Assembly: GCA_044450785.1 (NCBI GenBank)
Contig: JBIOJM010000089.1
Coordinates: 1-29,642 of the forward strand
From: JBIOJM01 sp044450785
Lineage (GTDB): Bacteria > Planctomycetota > Planctomycetia > Isosphaerales > Isosphaeraceae
Direction of reading: 5' to 3'
Length of the DNA stretch: 29,642 nt
Under the pieces are notes generated by a model, which saw nothing but the letters and a program-made list of their open reading frames with translations, was not told the DNA's origin and searched no databases. Shown in pieces: positions 20,677-29,445 of this stretch. The position numbers and the translations under genes were made by a program. The number at the start of each line of letters is the position of its first letter. Positions within the stretch are counted from its first letter, which is position 1.

Positions 20677-22473
20677 ATGTTTTCCACGTTCACGCCTCTG
20701 GCCCTGATTCGTGCTTCCCAGGGTCGCCGCGCAGTCCAAACGCGCCCGGCCCGCTTTCGTCACCCCGGCCGGAACCGGGCATGGTTCCAGCTCGAAGGGC
20801 TGGAACGACGCTGTTTGTTGTCGGGCATCTCCTCCATCACCAGTTTTCACACACCCACTCAGGGCAACGGCGCGGGTTCAATTTGGGGGATCACGACGGG
20901 ACCTGACGGAAACCTCTGGTTCACCGAAAGCAAGTTCAGCAAGATCGCGGTGATCAACCCGACCACCGACGCCATCTCCGAATTCCCAACCCCCACCGCC
21001 GGGTCCACCCCTGAAGGGATCGCGGCGGGCCCGGACGGAAACCTCTGGTTCACCGAGTATTCAGCCAGCGAGATCGGAATGATCAACCCGACGACCCACG
21101 TCATCACTGAGTTCAAAACCCCGACACGCAGCGCCGGACCCCAGGACATCACTGCGGGCCCTGATGGCAACCTCTGGTTCACCGAGTACGCGGTCAACAA
21201 GATCGGAGTGATCAACCCGACAACCCACGTCATCACCGAGTACAACAACCCGGCCGGTAACTCCGCCCCGTACGGGATCACGACGGGACCTGACGGCAAC
21301 CTTTGGTTCACCATGCACGGGACCGGCGCGATCGGTGAAATCAACCCGACGACCCACGTCATCACCGACTTCGCGGCTCCAGGCGGCAACGAGATCGCGA
21401 CGGGGCCGGACGGGAACCTCTGGTACGGCAGCAGCACCAGAATTACCAAGTTCAACCCGACAACCCACGTCGTCACTTCCTTCGCCACGACCTATGGTCC
21501 CGTCGGAGTCACGGCGGGCCCGGATGGCAACATCTGGTTCACCGAGGGTGAGCCCCTTGTCGCGCACATTGTCGCTCGAATCAACCCGACGACGGGCGCC
21601 GTCACGGAGTACCCCGCTTCCCTCCCCGTGTTCGAACCGTGGGGGATCACAACAGGGCCGGATGGCAACCTCTGGTTCACCCAGTACGGAGGCGCGTCCG
21701 TGGTCGACGTCGCGACTCTTAGCTCGTCTGAACTGGTGGTGACGCAGCCGCCGCCAGCCAGCGTGACGGCGGGCAGTTCGTTCGGCTTCGCGGTCCAGGC
21801 CGAGGACAGCTCGGGCAACCCCATCACCTCGTTCAACGGCACGGTGACCGTGGCGATGGGGATCAATCTGGTCGGCGCAACCCTCGGCGGCACGCTGTCG
21901 GTCACCGCGTCCAACGGCGTGGCCACATTCTCCGGACTGACTCTGAACACGGCCTCGTCCCGCTACGCGCTCTACACCTCCGGTGGCGGCTTCGGCTGGG
22001 GCGTCACCAACCTGTTCTCCGTGACCGCCGCAACGGCGACTCAGTTGGTGATCGCGCAACAGCCGCCGGCCACCGTCAAGGTCAGTACCGGCTTCGGTCT
22101 CCAAGCGTACATCGAGGACCAGTACGGCAACATGGTGACGACCGCGGCGAATACGGTCAGTGTGGCCTTTGCGAACAACCCGGCCGGCGCGACGCTGGGC
22201 GGAACGCTCTCCGTAACGGCCAGCCAGGGCGTGGCCACCTTCTCTGGGCTGACGATCAACAAGGTGGGTAATGGTTACACGCTCCAGGTCAGCAGCAGCG
22301 GCCTCAGCTCGGCTGTTACGAGCGCCATCAACGTGACCAAGAACGGCATGAGCAATGCCATCGTCGCGCCGGCCGCCACCGGCGCACCCGATCCGCTGCT
22401 GGCGCCGCCGGTGCTCGATAGCCCGGATTTGTTGGACAGCGTGGGACTCAAGAAGCGCGCTCGCTGGGCCTGA
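20677..22473 (+). CDS. LEPR-XLL surface protein with seven streptogramin-lyase-like blades and two Ig-like domains
   Basis: A 598-aa exported protein. I chose the ATG at 20677 (MFSTF) because GGAG lies nine bases before it and the paralogue at 22647 also starts ATG-TTT after GGAG; ATGs at 20662 and 20671 are alternatives. The N-terminus is basic and carries FQLEGLERRCLLSG, the planctomycete LEPR-XLL motif of large envelope proteins. Seven blades of about 40 residues follow, each with GPDGNLWFTE and INPTTHVITE signatures, forming one closed beta-propeller. Then come two Ig-like domains (QPPASVTAGSSFGFAVQAED and ATLGGTLSVTASNGVATFSG). The similarity to virginiamycin B lyase is of fold and repeat; I cannot see the lyase catalytic histidines in place. 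A structural or binding role outside the cell is more likely than antibiotic inactivation. Confidence 0.82.
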   Translation: MFSTFTPLALIRASQGRRAVQTRPARFRHPGRNRAWFQLEGLERRCLLSGISSITSFHTPTQGNGAGSIWGITTGPDGNLWFTESKFSKIAVINPTTDAISEFPTPTAGSTPEGIAAGPDGNLWFTEYSASEIGMINPTTHVITEFKTPTRSAGPQDITAGPDGNLWFTEYAVNKIGVINPTTHVITEYNNPAGNSAPYGITTGPDGNLWFTMHGTGAIGEINPTTHVITDFAAPGGNEIATGPDGNLWYGSSTRITKFNPTTHVVTSFATTYGPVGVTAGPDGNIWFTEGEPLVAHIVARINPTTGAVTEYPASLPVFEPWGITTGPDGNLWFTQYGGASVVDVATLSSSELVVTQPPPASVTAGSSFGFAVQAEDSSGNPITSFNGTVTVAMGINLVGATLGGTLSVTASNGVATFSGLTLNTASSRYALYTSGGGFGWGVTNLFSVTAATATQLVIAQQPPATVKVSTGFGLQAYIEDQYGNMVTTAANTVSVAFANNPAGATLGGTLSVTASQGVATFSGLTINKVGNGYTLQVSSSGLSSAVTSAINVTKNGMSNAIVAPAATGAPDPLLAPPVLDSPDLLDSVGLKKRARWA

Positions 22474-22528
22474 CCGGAATGGGCGGCGACCCTTCGGGTG
22501 CCCGGAGACCGGCGCCCAGCGCGAGTAG

Positions 22529-22561
22529 GGTGGGTCGAGCCTCAGCGAGGCGAGGCCCACC
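22529..22561. repeat. Imperfect palindromic intergenic repeat
   Basis: GGTGGGTCGAGCCTC, AGC loop, GAGGCGAGGCCCACC: 12 of 15 positions pair. It lies alone in the 173-base gap between the two propeller protein genes. The form (GTGGG...CCCAC around a GAGGC/GCCTC stem) is that of short dispersed extragenic palindromes. It could also act as a weak terminator, but no T-run follows. Confidence 0.5.
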
Positions 22562-22646
22562 GAAACGACCAGGGCAATCGGCGAGCTTCATGAAGTAGTG
22601 TACATCGTTCGACACACCCGACCAACGTTTCCAGAGGAGACCGACG

Positions 22647-25600
22647 ATGTTTGTTCCCCCTCCCATTCGCAAACGCCTCGCCGGTCCGAGGCTCACCCTG
22701 TTGGGGAGAGATCAACGCCGCGCCCGCCGACACCTCTCCGACCGCACGCGGCCGAGGTTCCGGGTCGAACGGCTGGAAGATCGTTGCCTGCTGTCGATCA
22801 CCGAGGTCCCTCTGCCTGCCCCCAATAACGGGCTCTCATCGATCGCTGCGGGCCCCGACGGCAACCTCTGGTTTACCGAGCCAATCGAGAACAACGGTCC
22901 AGGGATTGGTGACATCAACCCGACGACCCACGCCATCAACCAGTTCGACCTCCCGACTGCCTATTCCCTCCCTTGCTGTGTCACGGCGGGCCCCGACGGC
23001 AACGTATGGTTCAGCGAGGGGAACGCCAGCCAGATCGGTGAGATCGACCCCACGACCGACGCGATCACGGAGTACCCTGTACCCTACGAGCATTCCTCCC
23101 CAGGAGGGATGACGGTGGGCCCCGACGGTAACATCTGGTTCACGGATGCGAATGGTTCGATAGGGACGTTCAACCTGACCAGCCGCGCCATTTCCGAGTT
23201 ACCCCTCCCCGCCGGCTATGGCGCCGGCTCGATCACAGTGGGTCCCGACGGCAACCTTTGGTTTGCTGAAATGGACGAGGGGGGAACGAGCGCGATAGGG
23301 ATGATCAACCCGACGACCCACGCCATCAGCGAGTACCCTGTGCCAAGCGCCGGTTCCTGGCCCGTTGGGATCGCCGCTGGCCCGGACGGAAACCTGTGGT
23401 TCACCGAACAACGGTCTGTTTTCGGGAACAAGATCGGCGAGATTAACCCCACGACCCACGTCATAACAGAGTACCCCGTGCCGACGGCCGGTGCCGCTCC
23501 CACTGGGATCACGGCCGGCCCCGACGGCAACCTGTGGTTCACCGAGGTGGATGCCAGCCAGATCGGTGAGATCAACCCGACGACTGACGTCATCACCGAG
23601 TACGCCCTCCCCGACTCCTATGGTACTCCCTTGGGGATCACGGCAGGCCCCGACGGTAATCTCTGGTTCACCGATGGAAACGGCGGAGGACCGGCGATAG
23701 CCGTCGATACCCTGAACAGCGCGGATTTTGTGGTGACCCAGCAGCCTCCGATCAGCATCACCGTGGGCACGCCTTTCGGCCTGACGGTGCAGGCCGAGGA
23801 CAGCTCCGGCAAGCTCGACTCAGCCTTCAACGGCACGGTCACGGTGGCCCTGGCGAACAACCCCGGCGGCGCGACGCTCGGCGGCACGCTCTCGGTAACA
23901 GCGTCCAGCGGTACGGCAACGTTCTCCGGACTGACCCTGAACACGGCCGCCGCCGGCTACACGCTCCAGGTCTCCAGCAGTGGTGTCACCGCGGCGACCA
24001 CCACCGCCATCACGGTGACCCCCGCGGCGGCCAGCCAGTTGGTGATCATGCAGCAGCCGTCGGCGGCAGCGACGGCCGGGCAGGCATTCGGGGCCCAGCC
24101 CGTGATTGATGAAGAGGATCAGTTCGGCAACCTGGAGACGGGTGACAATAGCACGGCCGTGACGGCGTCGCTCGAAAGCGGCACCGGCCCGCTCCAGGGG
24201 ACGACCACCGTCACCGTATCGGGAGGCGTGGCCACATTCACGAGCCTGGCCGAAAACAAGGCCGAGACCATCTCGCTCCAGTTCAGCAGCGGCAGCCTCG
24301 TCAACGCGACCTCCACCAACATCGTGGTCAGCCCGGGCGCGGCGAGCCAGTTGGTGATCCACACGCAGCCCTTGGCGACGGCAACGGCGGGGCAGGCGTT
24401 CGGGACCCAGCCGGTCATCTATGAAGAGGATCAATACGGCAACCTGGAGACGGGCGACAACAGCAAGTTGGTGACCGCGACGCTCGCCAGCGGCACCGGC
24501 CCGCTCCACGGGACGACCACCGTCACCGTCTCGGGAGGCGTGGCCACGTTCACGAACCTGGTCGACAGGCGGGCTGAGACCATTTCGCTCGGCTTCAGCG
24601 GCGGCAGCCTCACCAATGCCGCGTCCGCCAACATCGTCGTCAACCCGGCGGCTGCCAGCAAGCTGGTGATCCAAACCCAGCCCTCGCCGGCGGCGTCAGC
24701 CGGGCAGGCGTTCACCACCCAACCGGTGATCATGGAAGAGGATCAGTATGGCAACCTGGAAACGGGCGACAACAGTACGGTGCTGACGGCGACGCTCGAG
24801 AGCGGCACCGGCCCGCTCCAGGGGACGACCACTGTCACCGTCTCGGGCGGCATGGCGACGTTTGCCGGGCTGGCCGACGATACGGCCGAGTCCATCACGC
24901 TCCTGTTCAGCGGCGGTGGCTTGAACTCGTTCCCAACCAGCTCGATCGTCGTCAGCCCGGCGACGACCAGCCGGCTTGTCATCACTCAAGAGCCGCCGGC
25001 AACCGCAATGGCGGGGCTGGCGTTCGCCACTCAGCCGGTCATCACCGAAGAAGACCAGTTCGGCAACGTCGAGACCGGCGACAACAACACGACGATCACC
25101 GCGTCGCTGGCCAGCGGCGCCGGACCACTTCTGGGCACGACGACGATCGCTGTGAAGGGCGGTGTGGCCACATTCACGAACCTGGCCGGCGACACCGCCG
25201 AGACCGTCACGCTCACCTTCACCGGCCTCGGCCTGACGGCGGGACCGTCGTCAAGCGTCGCCGTCAGCCCGGCGAAGGCGAGCCAACTGGTGATCCACAC
25301 CCAGCCGCCGGCGACGGCGACGGCCGGTCAGCCCTTCGCCTCAGGGCCGTTGGTCTACGAGGAAGACCCGTTCGGCAACCTCGAGACGGGCGACAATTCC
25401 ACCGTGATCACGGCGACGCTCACCAGCGGCTCGGGCCTGCTCCAGGGGACCATCGTCATGGTGTCGGGCGGCGTGGCCGCGTTCACCAACCTCGACGATC
25501 AGACGGCCGAGACCGTCACGCTCACGTTCACCGGCGGCGGCCTGACCTCGGTGCCGTCGAGCAGCATCACGGTCAGCCCCGCGGCGGCGAGCAAGGTCGT

Positions 25601-27242
25601 CTTCGGTCAGCAGCCGGCGAGCGCCGCCCCGGGCGCGGCCATCACGCCGGCAGTGACCGTCAAGGTCGAGGACGCGTTCAACAATGTGGTCAGCAGCGAC
25701 GGCTCGACCGTGACCCTGACACTCAGCGGCGGGACGTTCGAAGGCGGCTCGAGCACCGCCGCCACAGCGACGTCCAGCGGCGTGGCGACGTTCGGCAACC
25801 TGAAGATCGACGTGCCGGGCAGCTACACGCTGTCGGCGGCCGATGGGGCCCTGACGCCCACGGGTGCGAGTAACAGCTTCACGATCCGCCCGGCGACGGC
25901 CAGCCAGTTGGTGATCCATACCCAGCCGTCATCGACGGCGACGGCCGGACGGGCGTTCGGGACCCAGGCTGTCGTTTATGAAGAGGACCAGTTCGGCAAC
26001 CTGGAGACGGGCGACAACAGCACGGTGGTGACAGCGACGCTCGAGAGCAGCGCCGGCCCGCTCCAGGGGACGACCACCGTCACCGTTTCGGGCGGAGTGG
26101 CCACGTTCACAAACCTGGCCGACAACAAGGCCGAGACGATCGCGCTCAACTTCACCAGCGGCAGCCTTACCAACGCGACTTCGATTAACATCGTCGTCAG
26201 CCCGGCGACGGCGAGTCAGTTGGTGATCCACGCGCAGCCCTCGGCGACGGCCGCGGCCGGACAGGCGTTCGCCACGCAACCGGTGATCTATGAAGTGGAC
26301 CGGTTCGGCAACCTGGAGACCGGGGACAACAGCACCGTGGTGACCGCGTCGCTCCAGAGCGGCGCTGGCCCGATCCAGGGGATGACGACCGTGACCGTGT
26401 CGGGCGGCGTGGCCACGTTTACGACTCTGGCCGACGACACGGCCGAGACCATCTCGCTCACGTTCACCGGCGGTGGCCTGACTGCGGGACCATCGTCAAG
26501 CATCACCGTCAGCCCGGCGACGGCCAGTCAGTTCGTGGTCCACACCCAGCCGTCATCGACGTCGGCAGCGGGGCAGGCGTTCGCGACCCAACCGGTGATC
26601 GATGAAGAGGACCAGTTCGGCAACCTGGAGACGGGGGACAACAGCACGGTCGTGACGGCGTCGCTCGGGAGCGGCACTGGCCCGCTCCAGGGGACGACCA
26701 CCGTCACCGTGTCGGGTGGCGTGGCCAGGTTCACTAACCTGGCCGACAACCGGGCCGAGACCTTCTCGCTCAACTTCCGAAGCGGCAGCCTGTCCTCCGC
26801 GCCGACGCCCCCCATCGCCGTGACCGCGCCCGCGCCGACGATCAGGCTCGAGGAGGTCCTCACGGCGCGGAAGACCAACAAGAAAGGGAAGCCGGTGGGC
26901 AAGCCGGTACTCGTCGGATTTGCGCTCGATTACAGCACCGCGATGGACCCGTCGACCGCCGGTCTCGGGGCCAATTACCAGGTGGATAGGGCGGTCACCA
27001 AGCGGGTCAAGAAGAAGAGGATGACGGTGCTCCGTCCGGTCAACTTCTCCGCTGCTTATAACCAGTCGACCAACTCCGTCACCTTGACCATCAAGGGGAA
27101 ACAGCCGTTCGCCAAGGGAGGCCAGATCAAGGTCATCGCCTCGCCCCCCAACGGCGTTAGCAGCCAAGCAGGTGTCCTGCTGGACACCAGCGATACGGTA
27201 TTCACCATCCTCGCCAAGGCGAAGGCCATCACGCCCGGTTGA
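22647..27242 (+). CDS. Giant LEPR-XLL surface protein: lyase-like propeller plus ten Ig-like domains
   Basis: A 1531-aa exported protein and larger paralogue of the gene before it. Start ATG-TTT has GGAG seven bases upstream. The basic N-terminus contains FRVERLEDRCLLSITE (LEPR-XLL). Seven propeller blades with GPDGNLWFTE/INPTTHVITEY signatures cover about residues 60-355. A first Ig-like domain like those of the paralogue follows. Nine units of 103-104 residues start around residue 464, each QLVIHTQPxATATAGQAF, EEDQFGNLETGDNST and GTTTVTVSGGVATFTNLA; one of these (from 25593) is strongly divergent. The last about 140 residues are a different, lysine-rich domain (TARKTNKKGKPVGKPVLVGF, then a SbsA-like LTIKGKQPFAKGGQIKV). 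No membrane anchor is visible at the C-terminus. A long stalk-like adhesin or envelope component is the natural reading. Confidence 0.85.
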   Translation: MFVPPPIRKRLAGPRLTLLGRDQRRARRHLSDRTRPRFRVERLEDRCLLSITEVPLPAPNNGLSSIAAGPDGNLWFTEPIENNGPGIGDINPTTHAINQFDLPTAYSLPCCVTAGPDGNVWFSEGNASQIGEIDPTTDAITEYPVPYEHSSPGGMTVGPDGNIWFTDANGSIGTFNLTSRAISELPLPAGYGAGSITVGPDGNLWFAEMDEGGTSAIGMINPTTHAISEYPVPSAGSWPVGIAAGPDGNLWFTEQRSVFGNKIGEINPTTHVITEYPVPTAGAAPTGITAGPDGNLWFTEVDASQIGEINPTTDVITEYALPDSYGTPLGITAGPDGNLWFTDGNGGGPAIAVDTLNSADFVVTQQPPISITVGTPFGLTVQAEDSSGKLDSAFNGTVTVALANNPGGATLGGTLSVTASSGTATFSGLTLNTAAAGYTLQVSSSGVTAATTTAITVTPAAASQLVIMQQPSAAATAGQAFGAQPVIDEEDQFGNLETGDNSTAVTASLESGTGPLQGTTTVTVSGGVATFTSLAENKAETISLQFSSGSLVNATSTNIVVSPGAASQLVIHTQPLATATAGQAFGTQPVIYEEDQYGNLETGDNSKLVTATLASGTGPLHGTTTVTVSGGVATFTNLVDRRAETISLGFSGGSLTNAASANIVVNPAAASKLVIQTQPSPAASAGQAFTTQPVIMEEDQYGNLETGDNSTVLTATLESGTGPLQGTTTVTVSGGMATFAGLADDTAESITLLFSGGGLNSFPTSSIVVSPATTSRLVITQEPPATAMAGLAFATQPVITEEDQFGNVETGDNNTTITASLASGAGPLLGTTTIAVKGGVATFTNLAGDTAETVTLTFTGLGLTAGPSSSVAVSPAKASQLVIHTQPPATATAGQPFASGPLVYEEDPFGNLETGDNSTVITATLTSGSGLLQGTIVMVSGGVAAFTNLDDQTAETVTLTFTGGGLTSVPSSSITVSPAAASKVVFGQQPASAAPGAAITPAVTVKVEDAFNNVVSSDGSTVTLTLSGGTFEGGSSTAATATSSGVATFGNLKIDVPGSYTLSAADGALTPTGASNSFTIRPATASQLVIHTQPSSTATAGRAFGTQAVVYEEDQFGNLETGDNSTVVTATLESSAGPLQGTTTVTVSGGVATFTNLADNKAETIALNFTSGSLTNATSINIVVSPATASQLVIHAQPSATAAAGQAFATQPVIYEVDRFGNLETGDNSTVVTASLQSGAGPIQGMTTVTVSGGVATFTTLADDTAETISLTFTGGGLTAGPSSSITVSPATASQFVVHTQPSSTSAAGQAFATQPVIDEEDQFGNLETGDNSTVVTASLGSGTGPLQGTTTVTVSGGVARFTNLADNRAETFSLNFRSGSLSSAPTPPIAVTAPAPTIRLEEVLTARKTNKKGKPVGKPVLVGFALDYSTAMDPSTAGLGANYQVDRAVTKRVKKKRMTVLRPVNFSAAYNQSTNSVTLTIKGKQPFAKGGQIKVIASPPNGVSSQAGVLLDTSDTVFTILAKAKAITPG
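24036..26834 (+). repeat. Nine tandem 312-bp repeats coding Ig-like domains
   Basis: Unit starts (codon before VIHTQP or equivalent) are at 24036, 24348, 24660, 24972, 25284, 25593, 25905, 26217 and 26529. Seven of the eight spacings are exactly 312 bp and one is 309 bp. The unit at 25593 encodes a divergent domain (VVFGQQPASAAPG). Near-identical stretches such as CTGGAGACGGGCGACAAC recur in most units, so copy number can change by recombination and short-read assembly here is unsafe. Confidence 0.9.
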
Positions 27243-27374
27243 TCTCCGTCCGAGATCATCCTGTCATTAAGGCAGTCAACGTGCGGACTGCCATGTCCCT
27301 TCGATCAATCATGCCGATTTGGCATCTAATGCGTTTGACAACACCCGTGATCGGGAAAACCGAGCGGATCGGCG

Positions 27375-27402
27375 TATTTTCTTAAATAGTTTTAAGAAAA
27401 TA
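27375..27402. promoter_or_regulatory. AT-rich perfect palindrome upstream of the first Hsp20 gene
   Basis: TATTTTCTTAAA and its exact complement TTTAAGAAAATA flank a 4-base TAGT loop. It stands out as almost pure A/T in a GC-rich genome. A good -10-like TATACT follows at 27413-27418, so the palindrome would overlap the -35 region of that promoter, as an operator would. It is not a CIRCE element (no GAGTGCTAA arms). No gene that I can support lies in 27243-27627; a 70-codon frame across the palindrome is probably chance. Confidence 0.5.
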
Positions 27403-27627
27403 GGTTACGTCGTATACTGCCTCACAGATCGGCTCAATCCCGTCAAATTGGCACAGGCTCTGCAGTCACCTATTTCGAAGACAACCGCCCGTCTTCGAAA
27501 CGAACGCGGATCGAGTCGAGACTCGGTGTGATTGGTCCAAGCGAGAGGGCCGAACTTTTGTCGGCCGTGATGGTTCGAGTGTCCGGCAAGCGAACCGGAC
27601 CCACGAGAAACGTTGGGAGGACGTCGC

Positions 27628-28077
27628 ATGAGTGGCCTGTATTGGCAGCGTAGGTGGGACCCATTTCGAGAACTTCAGCGCGAGATGGGTCGTCTTTTTG
27701 AATCTCTCGAGCCGTTCCGGTCTGCTCGTCAGGTGCAGAACTATCCCCCGCTGAATCTTCACGACGCAGGGGACCGGTATGTTTTGTCGGCCCAGTTGCC
27801 GGGCATGACACCGGCGGACATCGACCTCTCGATCACGGGCGAGACCCTCACGTTGCGCGGTGAACGGAAGCGGGCGGAGGGGGTCAAGGATGATAGTTAT
27901 CGCCGGCAGGAGCGACCGATGGGGCGATGGGCACGCACGATCACCCTTCCGGACCGCGTCGATAGTGCCCAGGTCGGGGCCTCGTTTTCCGACGGGATCC
28001 TGACAGTCAGCCTCCCCAAGGCGGAAGATGCCAGGCCGCGACATATCACGGTGACGGCGGGCGGGACCCCCGCTTGA
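27628..28077 (+). CDS. Hsp20 small heat-shock protein, copy 1
   Basis: ATP-independent chaperone that holds unfolding proteins, acting as oligomers in the cytoplasm. The ATG at 27628 has a GGGAGG seven bases upstream; 149 aa. The N-terminal arm WDPFRELQREMGRLFESL is typical. The alpha-crystallin domain covers about residues 40-140 (PPLNLHDAGDRYVLSAQLPGM, DLSITGETLTLRGERK, GRWARTITLPDRVD). The conserved GILTVSLPKAED closes it. First of three different Hsp20 genes in a row. An AT-rich palindrome about 225 bases upstream may control it. Confidence 0.92.
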   Translation: MSGLYWQRRWDPFRELQREMGRLFESLEPFRSARQVQNYPPLNLHDAGDRYVLSAQLPGMTPADIDLSITGETLTLRGERKRAEGVKDDSYRRQERPMGRWARTITLPDRVDSAQVGASFSDGILTVSLPKAEDARPRHITVTAGGTPA

Positions 28078-28085
28078 GGGTGTCT

Positions 28086-28196
28086 CCAAGCATTCGCTCG
28101 GCACGGGATCTCTACAGGATCTGAGCGGCAGGGCGCTAGCCGCCGGTGTTTGGCGAGTCCCCAAGCATTCGCGCGGCACAGGATCTTTACAGGGTC
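28086..28196 (+). repeat. Two 36-bp direct repeats upstream of the second Hsp20 gene
   Basis: 28086-28121 and 28161-28196 both read CCAAGCATTCGC-x-CGGCAC, then x-GGATCT-x-TACAGG-x-TC, identical at 32 of 36 positions, 75 bases apart. A weaker relative begins at 28720 (CCAAGCAACTTCTCGGGTGC), before the third Hsp20 gene. Repetition only ahead of the heat-shock genes suggests a shared control site or a leader-RNA element. Confidence 0.55.
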
Positions 28197-28221
28197 AATC
28201 AATCGCAGGAGCTTCGGAACA

Positions 28222-28647
28222 ATGAACCTAGACAATCCGACGATTCAGGTGAGGGTTGGGTCGGACCAGCGCCAGCCATGTCTTCCAGAAGCCGCTGACC
28301 AGGCCTTCCCGGAAGCGCAGGCGACGTACACTCCGCCGATCGACATCCACGAGGGAGCCGAAGGCTTGACGCTCGAGGCCGATCTCCCGGGCGCGACGGA
28401 GCGAAATCTGCGCATCCACCTCGAAGACAACGTCCTCAACTTATACGCCAAGATCGATTCGCCGGTGCCCGAGGGAGCGCGACTCGTGCACGAGGAGTAT
28501 CGCCTGGGCGATTATCATCGTTCGTTCATCCTCAGCGACGAAGTCGATCGCGAGCGGATCACGGCGGAGCTAAAAAACGGGGTCCTCCGGCTCTTTCTTC
28601 CCAAGGCCGATCGCGCGCGAACACGACGCATCGAGATCAAGTCGTGA
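28222..28647 (+). CDS. Hsp20 small heat-shock protein, copy 2
   Basis: 141 aa from the ATG at 28222, after AGGAG ten bases upstream; the longer frame from 28150 runs through the direct repeat and is not homologous. Short N-terminal arm (LDNPTIQVRVGSDQRQ), then an alpha-crystallin domain: TYTPPIDIHEGAEGLTLEAD, LPGATERNLRIHLEDNVLNL, YRLGDYHRSFILSDEVD and NGVLRLFLPKADRART. The WDPF-type arm of copy 1 is absent, so it belongs to a different Hsp20 subgroup, perhaps forming mixed oligomers with the neighbours. That last point is inference. Confidence 0.9.
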   Translation: MNLDNPTIQVRVGSDQRQPCLPEAADQAFPEAQATYTPPIDIHEGAEGLTLEADLPGATERNLRIHLEDNVLNLYAKIDSPVPEGARLVHEEYRLGDYHRSFILSDEVDRERITAELKNGVLRLFLPKADRARTRRIEIKS

Positions 28648-28782
28648 GTGCGCTGACCTCGAAAGGCAGGCGGGAACGACCACCGCGACCCGTGCGGCAT
28701 CGTAAGCTCGCACGGGTCCCCAAGCAACTTCTCGGGTGCAGATTCAACCAACTTCGGTTTTCTGATCTCATTCTGGAGCGAG

Positions 28783-29256
28783 ATGATGGCCAGGTCGACA
28801 CATTGGAGGCGTGAGGCCTCCGGCCCGTTTCACCTGCTGCAGCACGAATTGAACCGGTTCCTGGAGGAGTATCTCCAGCCAGGCCGGTACAGAGGCTCGG
28901 AACCGCCTCCGACCGACCTTGATCCCTCGGAGTGGAACCCATCCGTCGACGTGTACGAAACGCCCGACGAGATGATTGTGGTCGCCGAGTTGCCTGGCGT
29001 CGATCCGGCATCGATCGACCTGGCCGTAACCGGCAACGTCCTGTCGCTGCGCGGCGTCAAGGAGACCGGTGACCTGCCCGAACCCCTCCTCCAGGTTCGG
29101 GAACGGCGGTTCGGGCCGTTCTATCGCCAGTTGACGCTCCCACATGAGGTCGACTTCGACAAGGCACAGGCCGAGGCGAATCACGGAGTCCTGAAGATCC
29201 GGCTCCCCAAAAGAATCGCCGCCAAACCACGGACGATCCCGATCCGGCCGGCTTGA
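28783..29256 (+). CDS. Hsp20 small heat-shock protein, copy 3
   Basis: 157 aa from ATG 28783; the adjacent ATG at 28786 has the better distance (7) from GGAG. The N-terminal arm FHLLQHELNRFLEEYL is followed by an alpha-crystallin domain beginning WNPSVDVYETPDEMIVVAEL. It includes LPGVDPASIDLAVTGNVLSL, FGPFYRQLTLPHEVD and the closing HGVLKIRLPKR. It is closer to copy 1 than to copy 2 in its core. Same strand and close spacing make a three-gene heat-shock cluster, each gene with its own leader. Confidence 0.92.
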   Translation: MMARSTHWRREASGPFHLLQHELNRFLEEYLQPGRYRGSEPPPTDLDPSEWNPSVDVYETPDEMIVVAELPGVDPASIDLAVTGNVLSLRGVKETGDLPEPLLQVRERRFGPFYRQLTLPHEVDFDKAQAEANHGVLKIRLPKRIAAKPRTIPIRPA

Positions 29257-29334
29257 TCGGTCGGAGGGCCGGGGTGAGGGGCAAGCCGCACCGCGACCCT
29301 CCCCCAGCCGCCGATGGGATACCTGTTTCTGGCT

Positions 29335-29354
29335 CCCTCTCCCAAGGGAGAGGG
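29335..29354. repeat. REP-like palindrome
   Basis: CCCTCTCCC-AA-GGGAGAGGG, a perfect 9-bp stem, followed by CTGGGGTGGG. Elements of the form CCCTCTCCC...GGGAGAGGGCTGGGGTG are dispersed in many bacterial genomes. It lies after the third Hsp20 gene. The rest of 29257-29445 shows no gene I can support. Confidence 0.6.
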
Positions 29355-29445
29355 CTGGGGTGGGCTGATGAAAATGTCTGGGCTGTCTTCACCCCTCTTT
29401 TGTTGCGCTGCCGGCGACGGCCTGTTGGCGTCGACCAATGATACC

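Noticed and set aside
20677..27242. Functional virginiamycin B lyase resistance genes
   Set aside because: The match is to generic propeller repeats; the proteins are much longer than the enzyme, carry envelope-protein signatures, and the catalytic residues could not be placed.
27319..27531. 70-codon frame from a TTG upstream of the heat-shock genes
   Set aside because: It runs across the AT-rich palindrome, has no ribosome binding site and no family resemblance.
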